Shown here: in pieces, positions 11,974 through 24,313 of the stretch | Numbering within the stretch: position 1 is the first letter of the stretch | How the letters are laid out: each line of letters opens with the position of its first letter | Assembly: GCA_013423325.1 (NCBI GenBank) | Contig: BLJB01000035.1 | Coordinates: forward strand, 124,001 to 188,000 | DNA length: 64,000 nucleotides | Origin: Usnea hakonensis | Lineage: Eukaryota > Ascomycota > Lecanoromycetes > Lecanorales > Parmeliaceae | Reading direction: 5' to 3' | The notes under the pieces: generated by a model | What the model saw: the letters and a program-made list of their open reading frames with translations, nothing else | The model's database searches: none | Told to the model about the DNA's origin: nothing | Program-made: the position numbers and the translations under genes

Positions 11974-12189
11974 CGTTATTGTTCTTGCTGTCGCTCTCTC
12001 GAGGACCTTTTGTGTTCCGGTGTAGGTATTATCGAAGTAGGTAGATGTTTCAGAGAGAATTGCATCCGGTCGAGGAGAGATTAAAAGTAGTCGTCGTAGG
12101 AACGAGTCAACCCCGAAAGGTCAGGGGAATGGTCTGGTGGAGTGAAGAGCAGCCTTCATCAGGGAGAGAATTTGAATGAATGGACGGGG

Positions 12190-12480
12190 GCCAGGTGCAA
12201 TATTGATCAACAAAGGAGGGCCAGCAATGCAGACGAAGAAGCAGAAGAAGAACAAGCAGAAGAAGAAGAAGAAGTAGAAGAAGAGTATAGACCTCAATTA
12301 AAGGAAAGTAGCGGAGGAGGCAAGTCGTAATGGTAGTGGATTGTAGTAGCAGTAGTATTTGTCTCGATTGGAAAGGACAGTAAGGAAGGAGTAGTTGTAA
12401 TATTAGTAGCAGTAGCAGTAAATGTAGTAGAAGGAGAAGAAGAAGGAAAATTGGATTTGGCGGTAGCGAGGCGCAGAGAG
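12190..12480. repeat. Microsatellite block of GAA and GTA/GTAGCA triplets
   Basis: Positions 12233-12288 are an imperfect (GAA)n/(AGA)n run. Positions about 12330-12440 are imperfect (GTA)n/(GCAGTA)n repeats. The block lies in the upstream region of the MIPC synthase gene. Short open frames across it are repeat artefacts. Confidence 0.85.
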
Positions 12481-12540
12481 CGAGTGGTGCGTGTACTCAA
12501 GCTGCGCGGAGTTCAGCGAGAGAAGAAGGAAAAAGGCAAA

Positions 12541-12660
12541 ATAATAGAGTACGTAACCTACGTAGTAGTAAAATACCACTTAGGTAAAGTACGTAAGGTA
12601 CTTATTTCCTTTAATTTACTTTAATGCGTGAAGCTAGGTACCTTATTTCATATTTCCATA
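12541..12660. promoter_or_regulatory. Cluster of GTAAGGTA/TACGTA-type motifs upstream of SUR1
   Basis: The stretch contains repeated short words such as ACGTAAGGTACTT, ACCTACGTAG and CTTAGGTAAAGTACG. Related TACCTTAC words occur upstream of ACT1, eRF1, LOC1 and the 60.5 kb gene. A regulatory role is inference from position and recurrence. Confidence 0.35.
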
Positions 12661-13427
12661 CCTACGGAGTTGTGATGTTACGAAGGTGCCAATCAACGGT
12701 CGTAGAATGAAAGATGCGTAAAGTCATGAACGGTACGTACTGATAAAGTACAGAGCAGGGCAGTCACCTTATATCCCGTCCGTTTGAAGCAGAAGGACAA
12801 GGTAGACTTCTTACCGTGCTACTAAACATAGCTCCCGTCGATCAAGGATAAGGGTTGAAGCCTGGAGGGATCCATCAATCGCCTCAACCTTGTCCTTCTA
12901 ATAAGACGTATACACTACTACACAAGTACGTACGGAGTACAAGCACGCTATCAGAGACCCTTATCCTTAAAAAGCGGCCTGGAGGTCACAGCCACACCCC
13001 GCCTCGCCCATCGTCTACCTTAGTGTTTCCTCGATCATCGCACAACTTGTCTCTTTTTGATTCAAGCACATTAAGTACTTTACTGTAAAATAATACACTC
13101 CTCCACTGGCAAGTGTAATCTACTTATCGTACCAGCCAGTACATAAGGTACTTACCTTACTTTACCTTGCCCTACCTTAATCAACGGCATCACCATCACC
13201 GAGTGCCAAGACCCGCTCTAGACCCCTGTACCGCCAATCAACGCATGTCCCACTTGCTGCGCCCAGTTGCACACGAATTCACATTATCCGTAAATCCTTT
13301 GGCTCGTGCTATCGTCAACGCTGAATATGCGTCGATCCATCCTATCCAAAAAAAAAATAAAAAATTAAATCCCTCTCACACTCCTCCCTCCCCTCCACGA
13401 ACCAACATATCCCTTTACCGCTAATCA
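12661..13427. other. Intergenic, no gene seen
   Basis: 3' flank of the PH-LRR gene and far upstream of SUR1. A TACCTTAC-rich stretch lies at 13138-13190 and an A-rich run near 13350. Confidence 0.45.
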
Positions 13428-16400
13428 TCACACGTGCGAATGTGCCCTCATCTCCAATGCCCCTTCTCCCACTTCCTCTCCGTCTTCTGCCAAATCCTCA
13501 ATCCCTGGCTCGTCTACCGTTAGCTGTCGGTCTATCTCAGCGATTGGCGTGCTATCATCGAGTCCGATGCCTCGCAGAGCACCCGCAAGGCCTTCTCCGC
13601 TCTCTGCACTGTCCACTGTCAACAGTGGCGGTCCGTCCAGAGACGAGCCTTGTGCAAGGTCGCAATTTCTCGCCAGGAACCCTTGCAAGCGTGCCGTCTC
13701 TCGCTCCCAATTCTGCAACAGACTTCCCATTGCTGCCTTGATATCGCTTTCCGTATATCCTTGCATCGGAGACGCTGACTTCTCCAAATTCCGCGCCGAG
13801 AATGACCTTTGTCCTGCGATGCTCTTGCCTAGAGTCTTGCCCAAGGTCCGGTGAACGGTCGCCTTGGCGGAGGGCGACATTCCCGCCTTCGACATGATTG
13901 ACGAATCGTCACGGATGCTGTCAATTTCCCTGTCCACTTTTTTCTGAGTCCAAGCTCGGTCTTTTTCCATAGACGGCAGGAAAAGAAGGGTGGTGTTGCG
14001 TTCGAGACTATTGACGAGAACGGTAAATGCCTGGAGATTGATTTCATTGTTTTCACAGTAAATCTCCACCAGACTCTGATTTTCCTCAAGTACAGTGGCC
14101 AGGGTGCTCGCTCCTTGCAGGCCCAATCTTTGATGCTCAATGTGCAGCACCTTGAGCGATAGGTTGTCTTTGAGGCCGACCAGCGCATGATTCAACCCAC
14201 TGCCGAAATTCGCGGCCTCTAGATGCGAATGCTCGCCCGAGATGTTCAAGACTTCAAGCGTGTCGTTCTCGGCGAGCAGCCGGTGTAGTGCATCGCAGGT
14301 GTCATCACTTGCGTCCGCTGGAAGAGCAGCTTTGGAGATGTCGAGATACCGAGTCGATTTATTCAGAGCAAAAGCCTCGAGCAATCGCTGGAAATTTCGC
14401 TCGCTCTTGTACTCCAACATTTGCATTGTGACTTGATTGGGAGTGTAAGAGCTTCTTATGACTTTCAAAAGCTGGTCGTGGTGCTGCTCAAGGTGGTTCT
14501 CGTTTAATTGAATGTGCAGGTTCCTGAGCTGCGTGGGACCCCTGTCCATTGCAGTAAGCAGAACTGCTGCTGCGCTGCCGGTCAGCTTGCATTGGTCGAG
14601 TTGCAGGATGCGAAGATAATTGGATTGGTCGCTCCGGAGATAAGTAGCTAGAGCCTCAACAGTCTGCTCGTTCAGCGTTGTTCTTGCCAATCGAATCTCC
14701 ACCAGCTTCCAAGCGAGTAGCGTTGCAGCTGCGAACAGTGGTTCCACACCAGAAGTTCTTGAAATGTTGGATAGATTGATCTTACGTATGAATTCCAGTC
14801 CGCCCAAATGTCTCCCAAGAGCCCACGGATCAAGCCGAGCCAGATTCCCTGAGAGGTCAATAGACTCCATTGTAGCAGATTGATGCTCGATCGCTTCGAG
14901 GATTGTTTCCATGCTTCGGTCATTCAGGCCGCAATAAGCAAGATCCAGAGCGCGAAAGTGGCATGATCTATCAAGTGCAGCACCATATAGATAGTCGACA
15001 TCAATTTTGCACAACGCGATACCGTTAAGTATGATCCAATCGACATTCGTCTGCTGTCTGGCACACAGCGGGAAGAGTGCCTGGCAGAGGCCACAGCCTG
15101 CATCATCAGCATCCTCATCGTCGTTAAGCTCTTTCCTGTGCAAAGAGAATGCAAAATCCAGCCGCCGTAAGCGCTTGCATTTCACAGCAAGAGCCTGAAC
15201 TTCTTGTATGAGGATAGACAGACGTGCGTGATCCTCAATGTGCAAAGGTTCACCAGACTTATTAGTCAAAGGCACATGGTCATCTCCAAAGCGATCATGC
15301 AAACTGTGTAAAACATCAAGGCTAATGTTTCTGAAAGAGATCGTGGTAAAAGATTCATTGTAGCGTAATGAACGCATAATAGCTAAAAGCTCAAGTACTG
15401 TGTATCTCGTCCGTCCGTTCCCATCTGGAGGATGGAGTTCGAAAGCTGGGGCGTCTTCGCACGAGCAATTTACGAAATACCGAATTCTTGAAGTGTCAAT
15501 GTTATAAGCGGCACTGTAGGCAGTGAGTGTACGGTCAAAGCCTTGGTAATCATCATTTGAGAGCGGAATAGGCCATATCTCGTCATCAACACTTTGCGGC
15601 ACATTCCAAGTAAAAGGTGCCTCCAGCCATTCAGGTCTCAGATAGTCGGCAGCGTGCCGTACATATAGAGCTATATCACTGACATGGGAAGCAGCTAATA
15701 AGAGCGTTGATGGTTTTTGAAGAGGCAAACGGAAGGTCAATTGAAAAGCATCATCGTAATCGTGAACAGCCAGTGAGGTTAAAGCCATAATGCCGTGGCT
15801 GACACCAGTCATGTCAGACAATGACGTGCTTGAGGCATTCCTTGAAGATCTAGGAAGAGGTACTAGATGCACCTTGAATGCACCGATTGCTAGAATGCAG
15901 ATAGTTGATGATATTTTTGTCAGGTCCTCGGACGATGACCGGGCACCCGCTTTCCCAGATCGTTCCCTCTGAACTACTTTGAACATGCGAAATTGCTCCG
16001 GATCGTAGTCATTCTCCTGTTCTAATGCCCGGGCTGTGTAGTCCACAAACCCTTGCGTGAACGACTTTGGATCGTTTAAGCGCTGCTTCATGACTGCACC
16101 TCGGAGTGACGACAGCCAAAGATCGCAATCCCTTGGGTCATGCAGCTGAAGTGTCGTGTCGGATGCGTAATAAGTTTCCTCATCCAAGTGTGATATTTGT
16201 ATGCTAAAGTACGGCTTCCCGTCTTCTAATCTCCACACGGCAACCACATGGCTGAGAGGTATTCCTTGCTGAGACTCTGAAGAAGTAGAAGCGTGAAGCT
16301 CATGAAGCGAGCTACTCGAACTCATCCGAGAGTGCCTGATGCCACTTGCTCGTCCAAGTGACGACGGTATACTTGGAAAGATTTCTGATGCTCGGGCCTG

Positions 16401-16975
16401 ACTTTTGAACCGTACCAGATGCGAATCCGTAAGGACAAAGTATTGATTCTTCTTCCTGAACATGCCACCCGCTGTCTGTGCCTCACCATGGTGTAATACG
16501 GTATCGCCGTAAACGTCACCAGCCAAGGAGGCGGAATGTGTAGATGTTGGTGTTGAGACTACGCGTGCGAGATCATTATCATCATCCGGAAGGGAGTGCA
16601 GGGAGCGAAGAGAGCCAAATAGACTCGAAGGTCGACCTTGTTTCTGGAGACTTCGAGGTCGCGATCTTGTAATCAGTCTATCTATGCTGCTCTTGGAATC
16701 TGCTCTTTTGATTGGCGTCAAGGGGGAGGATGGAGCCATGTCGGAGGTTGGGGAGCTTGAGAGACTGGAGGACAAGTAGGCTGCTGGCCGCCTTTTGTTG
16801 AGCAGCCCGACAGCTGGAGCATGGTCTGGCGGTTCATCTATGGGGGTCAATGCGGAGAGCGGAGGAGGTCGAAAGATGCTTAATGATTTCCTGCGATGCC
16901 TGGGCGATGATGAGTATAAAGCAGCCGAGGCAGGAGGCGTGCTTTGGCAAGGGGTAACACTTGCCTATCCGACAT
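13428..16975 (-). CDS. PH-domain plus leucine-rich-repeat protein
   Basis: A tiny first exon, complement(16965-16975), codes M-S-D and two bases. It joins exon complement(13428-16890), giving 1157 residues. The intron 16891-16964 uses a GC donor in the exact GC-AG consensus (AG|GCAAGT) and acceptor TCGCAG. The long frame alone has no ATG before residue 50, so this splice supplies the start. Domains: a Ser-rich basic N-terminus; a pleckstrin homology domain at about 130-280 (starting YGDTVLHHGEAQTAGG, with FRKKNQYFVLTDSHLVRFKS); a linker; then many LRRs at about 500-970 (LRRLDFAFSLH, LDLAYCGLNDRS, IDLSGNLA, LDISKAAL, VLNISGEH); and a charged C-terminus. Fungi have such PH-LRR proteins of unknown role, resembling CARMIL-type membrane and actin regulators. 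Role and location are inference; the domain call is firm. Confidence 0.85.
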
Positions 16976-18062
16976 GGCGATGAGCACAGAGCATTGGCAC
17001 GCTGGCTCCTGCTCATAATTGTTTCATAAGTGGCTTGGGGGTCAGCAGGGTCAATCAACGTCGCTAATTTAAATTGCATGAGAGACATTTATTATTATAT
17101 GTAATTATCAAGGAAGCAAGGCAGGCAAAGTGAAATTCATGCATGTATCACAATCATTACATATATTAATAGTAATGTTTTATATTTTACATTTGGTATA
17201 TGGAGTAGAATACTTTATGTTAATTTTACAGCGAAGAAAATGGAGCATGTGTCGATAAATATAGAGTATCAATCGGTGAAGTATGTTTTATTGCCATCAT
17301 TATTTCTGACGTCGATCTACTTTCGTCTTTGATATCAACAAACAGTAAGGTAACAAATAAGATACTTGATAAGTTGCATCCATGCTCTCAAATAGATATC
17401 AATATCACACCACATTGGACCCATAGGAAGCTACAAAATCCAACAGGCCCGGAGATGTGTCCGAGACTTTCTACACTACGTAACCCGCACAAGCTTTCCA
17501 TTTCTAAAGATTGGCTTCCGAGTCCCGCTGCAATTCCTGGCCAATGACTCCATGGTCAGCCAGAGCCTCCTGCTACTGGTCAATGCTCAATCACCCAGCG
17601 CCCAATGCTCCGTTGTCCATGGCAATAACACGGTGCTGACCGTTCCTCGCTCCTTGTTCTTGTTACATCCCATACCCTTCAGAAGTCTTGGCATCTCCGC
17701 ACTATCTCCGCCCAGCCTATTAGCATTTAGCTTACTACTACAGCGACATTGACTATGTCCATAAGGCTGTGTGGCTCGGCAAGCTTCTGTGTCGAATTAT
17801 ATTGGTGGTGCAAGCCCTCGGAACCTATGCGTCCTAAAAGACAGGAAAATCCGATTCTTGGTCATTGAATTGATTTACATGGACGTTCAAGGGTAATAGA
17901 TGAGTCTGTCAACATTTGGCCGAACGAGAAATCGAAGATCCAGGACCTACAACGTCTTGTAAATGGAACACATAACGGATGTAGTATCGGAGTTATGCTA
18001 TTCGAATTCCACGCTTCACGCTCCATCATTACCTTCAAGTGACCCTCTCCTTCCTTTCTCAT
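16976..18062. other. Intergenic with AT-rich segment
   Basis: Positions about 17080-17300 are strongly AT-rich with poly-AT words. The remainder holds only short frames. It is upstream of the PH-LRR gene and 3' of PET127. No repeat partner was found in the window. Confidence 0.45.
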
Positions 18063-21000
18063 TCACAGCACCTGCACCGGTTCTTTCGCATCTCTCTGGT
18101 CCTGCTCCTTCCTCCATGCTCTTCCATTCGCGCTAATATTTCTCAACTTCTGGACATAGCCGCTGACAACGTCCGAGTCCTCGGGCTCCATCTTCTTGCT
18201 CCTCCGACTTTGACATGCTTTGTAGAGCGCTCTTGCCCTGGACGGTACTGGTACCTCAACCAGGGAATATTCGACGGACCACTCGTCCGTCGCGGTCATG
18301 TTCACCGGGCGAAGGACATCTTCGCCGTTCACTTTGTTACGAAGGGTGAGAGTCATTGCCAGGATGTCTTCTGACGAAGATTCGGTATCAATGTCCGCTT
18401 TGGCGGCTTCTTGGTCGATGGAGTCTAGGAAGGGTTGGTCTGCCTGGGTTTGATATTCCTGCTGGCCATCTTTGTCCAGAGCGTCACTAGGTTGTGCTTC
18501 AGGCGAGCTACTGGTATCGTCCTTGGCATTCAGTGACTCTGTTACTTCATCGGTATGCGGGCCCTTGTATACCCCGTCCTCTTTTCTGCGCTCTTCTTCA
18601 CAGTCGATCTCGTCATGTCCACTATCGCAATCGTCTCCTTCACGTCCAATTGGTGGTACAGTCACGTCATCATGCGCATCGACTGGACTCTTTCGGTTGT
18701 ACAAGGGATCTTGTTCAAACACCGTCGGTCGGTCAGGGGCAGATCCAACGCCTTCTAGATCCTCATCATTTGCTTCCTCGTTTTGGCTGGATTCGTCCAT
18801 GGACAGCTCGTCCTTGTCCATGGCTTCCTGCACATCCGCCCGAATGTTCTCCCATTTTGAATCATTTTCTCGAGAAGTAACCTTGCTAGATCCTTTACCG
18901 CGTACCAAACCAAGAATGTTGCGCTCAAACTCTTGGATTTTTGCGGCATTATTGGACTGTATCTCTTCCACTTGCTCCTCGGTCACTGGTTCAGCAAATA
19001 TGTACATAAAGGGAGTTTGTGTATCTCGCGTTTCGAAATGAATTCTGATAGACTGCGAATGGTAAGTAATTTCAATTGAAAACGGATTGGCCTCCACTTA
19101 CTGTTTCGGGGTATTTTTTCGTAGCCCGATCCAAAACCTTATTCATGAGGGCCAAGCTTAATCTGAATTCTTGATCTCCTATTGATGTATCCCACTGTCC
19201 ATGTAATGTAGAATCCATCTCTGCTAAACTGATATATTGAAATCCAAATATCCTCTCGATATTGTGGAATGCAACGAAGATGCCGTCCATCCTACCCATC
19301 CTGACTTGCAAAGAATATTTGAGGAAGGCAGCGCGGATCATGTCATGATATTCACGTTCATATGATTCCCACTCTCCCTGGTTGCTCTTGATCTCATAGC
19401 CGATCCCATGCTCGTAGTTGGCAACGTCCATCCGAATGGACACCACTGATCTTGTCTTCAAATCAAACATTCCCGTTCCAGGCAGGCGAGAATCATAGGC
19501 GTCCAGCTGCGAGCGCATCAAGAAGTCACCTAATGTCGAATAATGGTAAGACTGGGGCGCAGATTGTTCATCTTCCGTCACTTGACCGGGATCGGACTTG
19601 CGATAGCGCTCAAAGTCATCGGTCCTCAATGTAAGCATTTTCTCCATCGATTGACCTAGCATACTCAGTATGTTTGCACTTGCGAACTGCTTGTCGGCAT
19701 CAATGGCATAAGAGCCATCCTTCCACCTAAGAATAATCGCTACAGGAGTCCGCTGGAGTTCTGTAAAGCTCGTCAGGGTTGCCGGGAAAGTTTTGGATAA
19801 CATGTTGGTGTTGATAGGACGCCACTGGGAGAGAAGGAAATGGAAGTGTGCCAAGACCTCAGTCATGCTAGACGTCGAGCCCATATAGCGCTTCCCATGT
19901 GCTTTTGCGATTTTTATGAGCGACCGATCTCTCGAAGAGGTAATATATTCCTGCAGTGCGTTGAAGTCAAATTCGGCAACAGGCATGATTTTTTGAAGAT
20001 AAGGATCAAAATTGTACACTCGAGATCTCGGATCTTGGAGCTGGTATACACCCTGACTGCGATAAGTCAGCACAGTAGCCGGAACTGAGCAATTACATCA
20101 TACTTGAAAAGGACGCGTTCAAGTCCATATGCTAGAGTTGGCACAGGGCCCCGATCCACCTCGACAGCTGAGAAGGATTAGCATTGATACTCATCAATGA
20201 GGTTGAGCTTACGGAATATCTCGAGGTCTGAAGCAGTGGCCTTTTCGATTGACAATTTAGAAGAAGCTTTGGGGCTCTTAGCTTTTCCTAGGGCCGATCC
20301 TCGGGAAGATTTGGCTTTTTTGACCTTTTCGCCAGGTACGATTGGTGACGAATCGAGTTCTGCGCGCTTGGGTTTACTGGGAGTTTGTCGCAGCGCGTCC
20401 TGCAGAGTATTGTAGCCCGAAAACACAGGCTCTTTGCCAGAGATCTTTGAGTCGCTTGTCGGTATTTGCTTCGTATCAGACGTCGACGGGTTTTGGGTAG
20501 AACTAAGCATGGACTCGCGCGACGCAGGGTTTTTGCCCGGAATTTTCCTCACCAGTGGGTCCTTGAAACTCGTCAGCATCAGACAACATTAGAAGAAAGA
20601 TTCCCAATACATCGCCTAAGCAGCTGTTGTAGAGCATCTGCAATTGCGAGAATTGTCAGTCTTAAGTGGAACAAATTGGTATTTGAATGAGTACCTCTAA
20701 TTGGTGTAATGACTCAGACCTCTTCTTGGGATTTGCCCGGAGGTGTGCCAGAAGCTTGCTAGTGTAATTCCTAATGACAGATACTGCCTTGCGGTGTCGT
20801 GCATGCTGTCTATCTCCGCCCTTTTTAAGCTGGTTAAATGCCGCCACCACTGCTTTCTTTTGTCCAGTGTCCTTCGATGACGACTTAGCCTTCCGGGCGA
20901 CTTTGGCCGTCATTTTGGGCATTTTTAGCACCGTCTGCTTCTTGGGGTCCCATAATATCTCCATAATCTCGTCCAATTTCTGTGCAGTCGTAGTTTGTTC

Positions 21001-21868
21001 GCCTTGGGCAGTGCCTTTGCTATTATTATCGCTGGCTTCCTCAAAATTCAGCCTTTGGGCCTCAGGGTTTAGCCCGGTAAATGCGCTCGTATGTCTGGAC
21101 ACTTCTTCTGCTGTCGGAGATTCCGTGGGTGTTGTAGATGTCGCGTCTTCACCAAGCGCTGCTTCTCCTGGCTTGGCTTGTGCTTGTTCTGATCGCTTTG
21201 TGACCTTTTTGTCATCCACCGGCCTTTTTGCTCTTCGTCTGCGCTCAGCCCTCTCAGCGCGAGTGGAGGATTTCTTGAGGCTCGGCTTGGCGGATTTTGA
21301 CATATACAGGGTTTTGGGCAGCTCTGTCTTCTCTTCTTGTGCTTTCGAAGCTCGAACGGCCTGTGTTGCGAGCGAATCTTTGCGCCGCTGGGTTGCGAAC
21401 CTTTGCTGAAGATTTCGCTGCGAAATATCTGCACCGTCCTCAGGCTGGTGTGCTATGGATGGTATACTTTCAAGGGTTGGAGGTTCTTGCTAGATAACAA
21501 TCAGCCACAGTGACCATCAGGAAATGGTTGGATTGATTGACGCTTGACTGCACGGCAAATTGTGCCTTATGCTCTTCCGGAGACTCATTTATTGAGCCGC
21601 CTTTGGTTCCTGTAGGGTTTGCATCCGACTTGAACATGAAAGTCCTTAAAACGTTCCCAATCCGCGAAGGTAGCGGGCTTTCCGCATCATGACCTACGTC
21701 CTTGGTAACAGGTTTTTCCTTCGTCTTGTCTTCATGGTGCTCAGCAAGCCCTGTATGTTGATTTCTTGTTGTCCGTGCTCCAACAAGTGAAGAATTTCGA
21801 AGGCGACAAGACAGACAGACATATCTTTGAGTCGCTGTAACCACGTTTCTAGCAAGCTGTGCAGGCAT
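18063..21868 (-). CDS. PET127: Mitochondrial RNA-processing protein Pet127
   Basis: The model is complement(21542-21868, 20695-21489, 20611-20637, 20213-20561, 20104-20167, 19102-20056, 18063-19052). All seven exons stay in frame and give 1168 residues. Pet127 is a mitochondrial membrane-associated protein needed for 5'-end trimming and turnover of mitochondrial RNAs; it also affects mitochondrial RNA polymerase. The diagnostic core spans exons 5-7: VEVDRGPVPTLAYGLERVLF, then GVYQLQDPRSRVYNFDPYL, then EFDFNALQEYI, and later GYEIKSNQGEWESYEREYHD. The N-terminus (ARNVVTATQRYVCLSCRLR) is a good mitochondrial presequence. A long Lys/Ser-rich disordered region precedes the core, and an acidic tail follows. 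The 27-nt exon and its flanking introns (20562-20610 and 20638-20694) are the least certain joins. Donor GTCAAT at the first intron is also non-standard. Confidence 0.9.
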
Positions 21869-22143
21869 TCAGAAGCGGGATCCGGTGTCGTACGAGAAGG
21901 TACAGCGTGACGGTGTATTGCAAATAATGTAGAAAAGTACTTTAGCTAAGAGCAAAACGCGCCAAGATAATTCGACAGGGATCTTGATGCCGTGGTCAAA
22001 ATAGGCTTAGTCTACGATCGTCGGTCAATTACGTCCAACCTTGAGCCCGAGGGCCGTCTTTCAACCTTGTCCTGAAGTGCATGAGTACGCTTTCTACACT
22101 TACATTATTGACTGTATCATTCTTGTTCTGTAGGCGTTACACG
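21869..22143. promoter_or_regulatory. Divergent promoter PET127/VPS68 with a 5'UTR intron
   Basis: The shared upstream region is 275 bp. A probable 49-bp intron (22085-22133, GTACGC...TTCTGTAG) sits in the VPS68 leader just before its ATG. An upstream ATG at 22081 would otherwise add an unlikely N-terminus. Confidence 0.5.
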
Positions 22144-22830
22144 ATGACAAGCTCCAGGCTTTTCCGCTTCCCCAAGCCAGAGTGGATCAACAGCCCCAAT
22201 ACGCGCACCGCAGGTGTCTACCTAGCAGGCTGTTTGGTCAGTCTTTCTCCGTACACCAAATCTACGTCAAGCCTCCCTCTAATCATGCTCTTTCAGTTTT
22301 CCCTCGGATTTTTCTTCTTTATCGATGCTTCGACTTACTCTCACTCCTCCAAGAATGGTTCAAATGTTCACATCAAATTTGTCGACTGGATACCGGGCAT
22401 CTGCTCTGCCCTTGGCATGCTCGTGATCAATTCAATAGAAAAGACACGCTTGAGCGCAGATAGCTACAGCTACTCTGGTACAGGAGTGGCCTGGAAGGCG
22501 AGATTGGTGCTATTCTTGGGCTTTGCCTTGATGGCTGGTGGGCTGGCTGGCTCCGTGGTCAGTATTCTGATTTACGGAAACATTGTTTCCAAGAAAATAC
22601 TAACGAAATTGCGTATAGGCTGTATTGGTCCTGAAGTATATCGTTCCGGATTACCCTTTCCCGACTCTATACTTTGGTGTAGCCAATGTCGTTGCGAATG
22701 GGTTGATCATGCTGAGGTATGTGTACTACGTGATACGGCCTGGTATCATTGTTGACAGCTCCACAGCTCTGTGGTCCTTTGGGTCTCGCAAAACATGGAG
22801 GAAGACTATACCTACAATTTGGCCCTCTGA
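22144..22830 (+). CDS. VPS68: Vacuolar sorting protein Vps68 (TMEM50/UPF0220 family)
   Basis: Exons are 22144-22236, 22297-22557, 22619-22716 and 22767-22830 (171 residues), all in frame with GT-AG introns of 50-61 bp. It is a four-helix membrane protein of the TMEM50 family. In yeast Vps68 works at endosomes with Vps55 in cargo exit to the vacuole. The sequence starts RLFRFPKPEWINSPNTRTAG. Helices include GVYLAGCLFSLGFFFFIDA, WIPGICSALGMLVIN and LVLFLGFALMAGGLAGSVAV, ending with LYFGVANVVANGLIMLS. The C-terminal NMEEDYTYNLAL is the conserved family end. Length matches fungal Vps68. The ATG after the leader intron gives the conserved N-terminus. Confidence 0.93.
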
Positions 22831-23079
22831 TCGACAAACCTAAAATCTATTTTCTGTACAATAGCGATTCGAACATGTGGTACCTAATCGCGTACCTCTG
22901 CCCCACAGGGGCAATGAACCACTTTTGATTGATCACGGCATCTAAGGGTGAAAGTCTAGTCTTGCATGTTTGCTAATGATTTCGTCCCAGGATGAGGAAT
23001 TTCACCTGCTACTGCACAGGCTCTCTGGATCAAATGACAATACCAATATTCTGTGGTAAGCTTGGATGATGATCCAACC

Positions 23080-24313
23080 TCAAGGCGTAATCACGACCGT
23101 CTCTCCCATACCAGCGTTCTTCTCCGCAGCAGCGAAGGCATCGTTCCAGTCTTCTAATCCGAACTTACCGACGATCTTCAATCCAGCACTCTCACCAAGC
23201 TTCATTACACCATTCTCAACCATCTTGATCATACTTTTGATATCTTCCCGCTCAAACATCCACTTTCCCTTCAATGTTAGATTTCGGTGCACCGCTACTG
23301 AGTGCGGAATTGGCACGTCGTCTTTTATGCCGCCCATCAGACTAACCCTACCCCCATCTACACATGTTCGGCTATTAGCGCTGTTTAATCCAATGTAGAA
23401 GCTTCTTTTCCAAGAGCCGAATCCGCACTGAAAGCCTGATTTGTGGTTTCAAGCGGTCTAAATTGCGAGACAACTTACGTTTCAGTGCCAGAATTCCACT
23501 CTTAATATGCGTCGACTTCCCAGCCATAGGCGGACTGATATCGAAAAAGGCATCCACAGCCCCAAAGCTCTTTAGCGCCTCCGAATCTTTGACTAGGTCG
23601 CCAGTTATCGGCACGGTCTCAATTCTCTCACTCCTCGTTTTGATCGTCTCCAGCGTCTTCAGATTCCTCCCCATCGCAATGACCCTGGCCCCCATAGCTA
23701 GCGCCACCAGTACTGCCGCTCCACCGAATGCGCCAGTTGCAGGGCTTACTATGACGTTCTCGCCAGCTTTCAGGTCGATGTCTCTTAGTCCCCCGTAAGG
23801 AACTAGCATTGCGGAGACGCACGCCAGATCTGCAATCGAATACCCCAACTTGCCGCACAACTTTCCCTCATCAAGGACCTCACACGTCTCCAATGGTACC
23901 TTGGCGTATTCCGCATAGGTACTATCCTTCCACTCACCTCGCATCAACGTGCGGCTCCCCTCAGAGTATCCTTCATGGATCCCACTCAAGAACACCGCAG
24001 TCCTATCATCTCTCCCACGAACAGTGCAGTCCACAAGGACCAATGTCCCAGGCCTCAATAAAGTGGCATCCGGCCCTACGGCTGCGACGCGCCCGATGGC
24101 GCTGGCGCCGGGGACGAAGGGGGTCGGGAACGGATATTGACGCTCACCATTGTAGATCTGACGTGAATAGGAGATCACGTTCGCGGCGAGGATGCGGACG
24201 ACCGCGCTACCGGGGCTGGGTTTCGGCGTTGGCAGTGTTTCGACTGTGAGAGGGGAGGACGTAGAGGTTACGACTAGGGCGCGTTGGGTTTCCGGGAGGG
24301 TCTGATTGGTCAT
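23080..24313 (-). CDS. Medium-chain dehydrogenase/reductase (quinone reductase-like, zinc-independent type)
   Basis: Exons run complement(23479-24313, 23080-23357), giving 370 residues. The intron 23358-23478 has donor GTAAGT and acceptor TGTGTAG. The N-terminal GroES-like half includes VRILAANVISYSRQIYNG and FVPGASAIGRVAAVG, where zinc alcohol dehydrogenases would have GHE. The Rossmann half carries VSPATGAFGGAAVLVALAMG followed by ARVIAMGRN, a nucleotide-binding fold for NAD(P)H. The catalytic and structural zinc cysteines of classical alcohol dehydrogenases are not evident. It is probably an NAD(P)H-dependent oxidoreductase of unknown substrate. An upstream in-frame start at 24451 is possible, but 24313 aligns better with family starts. 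An isolated metabolic gene; no pathway neighbours were seen. Confidence 0.85.

Noticed and set aside
12190..12480. Short ORFs across GAA/GTA repeats
   Set aside because: Low-complexity translations of microsatellites with no independent support.
17080..17300. AT-rich stretch considered as a RIP-mutated transposon
   Set aside because: Only about 220 bp, with no open-frame relics, terminal repeats or second copy in the window. It is better described as AT-rich spacer.
18472..19041. 189-codon forward ORF opposite the last PET127 exon
   Set aside because: Shadow of an acidic/Ser-rich coding exon on the other strand, with no motif and no splice support. The PET127 frame is strongly supported.
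22081..22143. Upstream ATG at 22081 as the VPS68 start
   Set aside because: It lies just before a good GTACGC...CTGTAG leader intron, and the extra hydrophobic N-terminus is absent from the Vps68 family as I know it.
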